Below are positions 61,697-64,000 of a stretch of DNA of 64,000 bases, piece after piece (positions within the stretch are counted from its first letter, which is position 1; each line of letters begins with the position of its first letter). The stretch is from contig NZ_FUZA01000005.1 in NCBI RefSeq assembly GCF_900167945.1, positions 186,001-250,000 on the forward strand, written 5' to 3'. Made by a program: the position numbers and the translations under genes. The notes under the pieces are model-generated. The model worked only from the letters and a program-made list of their open reading frames with translations. It did no database searches and was not told the DNA's origin. This DNA comes from Dyadobacter psychrophilus (GTDB lineage Bacteria > Bacteroidota > Bacteroidia > Cytophagales > Spirosomataceae).

Positions 61697-63019
61697 ATGA
61701 GAGAACAGGTACAAGCCCAGCCAATTTCGCGAAAGAGCTTTTTAACATTAACCGGCAGATATGCAGCCATTGGAGCCATGAGCGGCCTGGCGATCCAAAG
61801 CACTGAAAATGCATTGGCTCAAACTCCCCTGAAAGCCACATCACCGCCAGCGAGAGTCCCGGCAAAACCGGAAGATCCCATCGTTTTGGAGAAGTGGAAG
61901 TCGGAATACGACCAGCAAAGTGCGCCAACTCCCACGCCATTGCCTCCCGACCAACGGGTAGGATATGCGGTGGTTGGATTGGGGCACCTGTCTCTGGAAG
62001 AAATTCTTCCGGCGTTAGGGACGTGCAAAAAATCGAAGCTGGCGGCACTTGTGAGCGGAAGTCCTGAAAAAATGAAAAAAGTAGCGGCGCAATATGGCCT
62101 CAAAACGGAGAGCTGTTACAGTTACGAAACCTATGACCAGTTGAAGGATAACAAGGAAGTGGACGTGATTTACATTGTTTTGCCAAACGGGTTGCATAAG
62201 GAGTATGTCATACGTGGCGCTAGGGCTGGAAAACATATTTTGTGTGAAAAGCCAATGGCGAATACGGCCGAGGAATGTAAGGAAATGATCGCCGCGTGCA
62301 ATAAAGCAAACGTGAAGTTAATGGTGGCTTACCGGATTCAGTATCAGCCCCATAACCGTAAGTTGAGAGAGATTTTACAAAAAAAGGAATTTGGCGAGGT
62401 GAAAATGGTAGAAGCCTCCAACTGCCAGAGCACGGCGAACCCGGATCACTGGCGGCATAAACTGAAACTTGCCGGCGGTGGCGTGTTGCCGGATATCGGT
62501 ATATATTGCCTGAACACCACACGCTTTATCCTGGGCGAAGAACCGACCGAGGTTTTTGCTTATCAATACAGCACGCCGGGCAACCCGCTCTTTACCGAGG
62601 TAGAAGAAGTTGTTTCCTGGCAAATGCGTTTTTCGAACGGGATAATCGCCAATTGTACAACACATTACAATGTCCACGAAAGCCGCCATTACCGGGTTCT
62701 ATGCGAGAAGGGCTGGCTGAATATGGACAAAGCTTACGCTTATAAAGGGCAAAAATTGTCCCAAGCCAAAGCTGATGGCCGTATGGAACTGCAACAGGAC
62801 ATAGGCCTGGCAGAAACAAACCAATTCGCCACTGAAATGGATCATTTTTCGGACTGTATTATCAACAATAAAAAGCCGTTTACACCAGGAGAGGAGGGTT
62901 TGCAGGATCATATTATCATGGAAGCCATTTATAAGTCCGCGCGCGATGGCAAGCCGGTGAAGATCAATTCAAGCCAGACCAATGCGGCATTGCACGGGCC
63001 CGAGCCGGAATTGGGATGA
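61697..63019 (+). CDS. exported Gfo/Idh/MocA oxidoreductase
   Basis: A 440-residue NAD(P)-dependent oxidoreductase of the glucose-fructose-oxidoreductase family. The N-terminus (SRKSFLTLTGRYAAIG in pieces) resembles a Tat signal with an RK pair instead of RR, ending near ALAQ, so export in folded form with cofactor is likely. Domain motifs: YAVVGLGHLSLEEILPAL for the cofactor, CEKPMANTAEE (catalytic EKP-type Lys), GGGVLPDIGIYCLN further on. The extra proline-rich linker (residues 55-85) is typical of periplasmic members. Substrate unknown; may be a sugar of plant origin. Confidence 0.9.
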   Translation: MREQVQAQPISRKSFLTLTGRYAAIGAMSGLAIQSTENALAQTPLKATSPPARVPAKPEDPIVLEKWKSEYDQQSAPTPTPLPPDQRVGYAVVGLGHLSLEEILPALGTCKKSKLAALVSGSPEKMKKVAAQYGLKTESCYSYETYDQLKDNKEVDVIYIVLPNGLHKEYVIRGARAGKHILCEKPMANTAEECKEMIAACNKANVKLMVAYRIQYQPHNRKLREILQKKEFGEVKMVEASNCQSTANPDHWRHKLKLAGGGVLPDIGIYCLNTTRFILGEEPTEVFAYQYSTPGNPLFTEVEEVVSWQMRFSNGIIANCTTHYNVHESRHYRVLCEKGWLNMDKAYAYKGQKLSQAKADGRMELQQDIGLAETNQFATEMDHFSDCIINNKKPFTPGEEGLQDHIIMEAIYKSARDGKPVKINSSQTNAALHGPEPELG

Positions 63020-63020
63020 A

Positions 63021-64000
63021 TTATTTTTGCGCAAGATCAGGCCGGCCAAATACTTCATTTTCCGGCCTGGTTTCTATCCACCACACTTTTTCCAGTTTGG
63101 GATCATAATAGCGGGCTAGTCTGCCTTTGAATAAAACCACTCGCTTAATCTCGCTTTTAGGCGGTTTGATGTTGCTTCCTACACCAAACACCTGCCGGAA
63201 TCCGTCTAGAAAATAGGCTTCTTTGTCCAGGACCGAAATGTCAAATGCCGACAGATTCTTGACTTCCACATTCCCGGCTAACAGATGTGCCGGCGGCGGG
63301 TCCTTATATAATGGGAATGTAAGGAATTTCAACTTTGCGTATGTGCGGTCATCTCCCCATTCTTTGGAAAGTCTTGTATCGCTCAGCAAAAACGGAGATG
63401 ATCTGAAAGCCTCATTAATTTCTTCGTATGTCGCTTTTTGGCCGTCCAGGTAAAGTTCGGTAACACCTTCATATCCAACCAATTCTTTGCTTCTGTCGAA
63501 ATAACCATTTTTGAATTTGATAAGGACATTTTTTGGAAACGGGTGATATTTTTTGAAATCCGCTATCAATTGAATTTCTGCCTGATAATTTGGCAAAAGA
63601 CTAGTTAAATATTCTTTGACATTCTTGTTAACTTGTTCTGAATCAGTTGTATTATGGAACTTTTGATGTTTTGGCGCATAGTAGTAACCCCTAATGGTAG
63701 AATCTTTTTTAGCAGATAGAAAGCGTACGGAAACGCGTCCGTAACCCGAATTGAAATCGCCCGCATGAAATTCACTTACCAAATCGGGGTGCTCCGGATG
63801 CAGGAGGCTGATTGAATAAAGGAGGTGCTTTCCGCTGACAGGGGCTGCTTTCAAATCACTGTAAAAATAACCGTCCCGATCTGTGCGTAAGATCTTAACA
63901 ACACTTCCCCCGGCAACCAGCTCTAATTGCGCATCCCCAATCGGCTTTCTGGTTGCCGCGTCCAGAATAACTCCTGCGCAATAGGCATAGCTGTCTTTCG
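63021..64000 (-). CDS. carboxypeptidase-regulatory-like domain protein, 5' end missing
   Basis: The frame stays open from the stop at 63021 to the right edge. The upstream (N-terminal) part visible at 63850-64000 reads as a CarboxypepD_reg/CNA-B-like beta domain (GVILDAATRKPIGDAQLEL, LRTDRDGYFYSDL), common in Bacteroidota surface and TonB-linked proteins. The remainder (about 280 residues) is not recognised; it includes KHLLYSISLLHPEHPDL and a Trp-rich end (KVWWIETRPENE). Likely exported. A TTG at 63854 that mimics a start is internal. Confidence 0.65.
   Translation of the reverse strand, partial: KDSYAYCAGVILDAATRKPIGDAQLELVAGGSVVKILRTDRDGYFYSDLKAAPVSGKHLLYSISLLHPEHPDLVSEFHAGDFNSGYGRVSVRFLSAKKDSTIRGYYYAPKHQKFHNTTDSEQVNKNVKEYLTSLLPNYQAEIQLIADFKKYHPFPKNVLIKFKNGYFDRSKELVGYEGVTELYLDGQKATYEEINEAFRSSPFLLSDTRLSKEWGDDRTYAKLKFLTFPLYKDPPPAHLLAGNVEVKNLSAFDISVLDKEAYFLDGFRQVFGVGSNIKPPKSEIKRVVLFKGRLARYYDPKLEKVWWIETRPENEVFGRPDLAQK

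Noticed and set aside
63854..63862. Start of the right-edge protein at 63854
   Set aside because: The codon is an internal TTG; the same frame continues upstream to the window edge with a typical carboxypeptidase-regulatory-like domain.

Overview
The window looks like a chromosomal segment of a free-living, plant- or soil-associated member of the Bacteroidota, most likely order Cytophagales and similar to Dyadobacter. This rests on gene families and promoter style, not on a marker gene: DUF1080 and GH140/DUF4038 carbohydrate genes, a propeller-type hybrid sensor kinase, LytS/LytTR and AraC regulators, and several intergenic matches to the Bacteroidota -7 element TAnnTTTG. I found no tRNA, rRNA, IS element, CRISPR array or phage gene. 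Both edge genes (GH29 at the left, a carboxypeptidase-regulatory-like protein at the right) are cut by the window.

Layout. 1-3754: end of an alpha-L-fucosidase overlapping a large GH67-like glycosidase. 3767-9147 (minus): secreted DUF1080 proteins, a PQQ-dehydrogenase-like propeller ending in a cupredoxin, and a Fic enzyme. 9369-20070 (plus): a sugar operon with a DeoR regulator, an L-fucose-isomerase-like protein, a split transketolase, a DUF1593 protein, a ribose-type ABC importer with a DUF2291 protein, and class I fructose-1,6-bisphosphatase. 20147-31876: a hybrid sensor kinase, an acyltransferase, a TspO-like membrane protein, the selenouridine pair mnmH-selD, two thiol-redox proteins, a HigBA toxin-antitoxin pair, a SnoaL-like protein and a CLC-family channel.

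31882-46313 is a complete nitrate assimilation island. A leftward operon holds uroporphyrinogen-III methyltransferase, an outer-membrane porin, a NarK-type transporter, a nitrate reductase fused to its flavoprotein electron-entry module, a SiR-fold/rubredoxin protein and a nitrate-reductase-associated protein. Divergently, nirB-nirD is followed directly by a NarX/PilJ-like sensor kinase and a NarL-like regulator. Nitrate would enter through porin and transporter, be reduced by the fused enzyme and then by siroheme NirBD, with methyltransferase supplying the siroheme precursor and the kinase pair probably sensing nitrate or nitrite.

46319-50064: a LytS/LytTR pair, a large inverted-repeat element, a YceI lipoprotein and an AraC regulator. 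50207-56735 reads as an apiose-type pentose module: GH140 apiosidase-like hydrolase, TIM-barrel enzyme similar to 3-oxo-isoapionate decarboxylase, an ApnO-like oxidoisomerase, an ABC ATPase, and one polypeptide that fuses the permease to the substrate-binding protein. 56760-64000: an HxlR/SDR pair with interlocked promoters, a Crp-like regulator, an Old Yellow Enzyme, a TPR protein, an exported Gfo/Idh/MocA oxidoreductase and the truncated right-edge gene.

The strongest candidates for something new are the permease-binding-protein fusion in the apiose-like module, the isomerase plus split transketolase operon without a sugar kinase, and the SiR-like/rubredoxin protein that appears to have lost its iron-sulfur/siroheme ligands.
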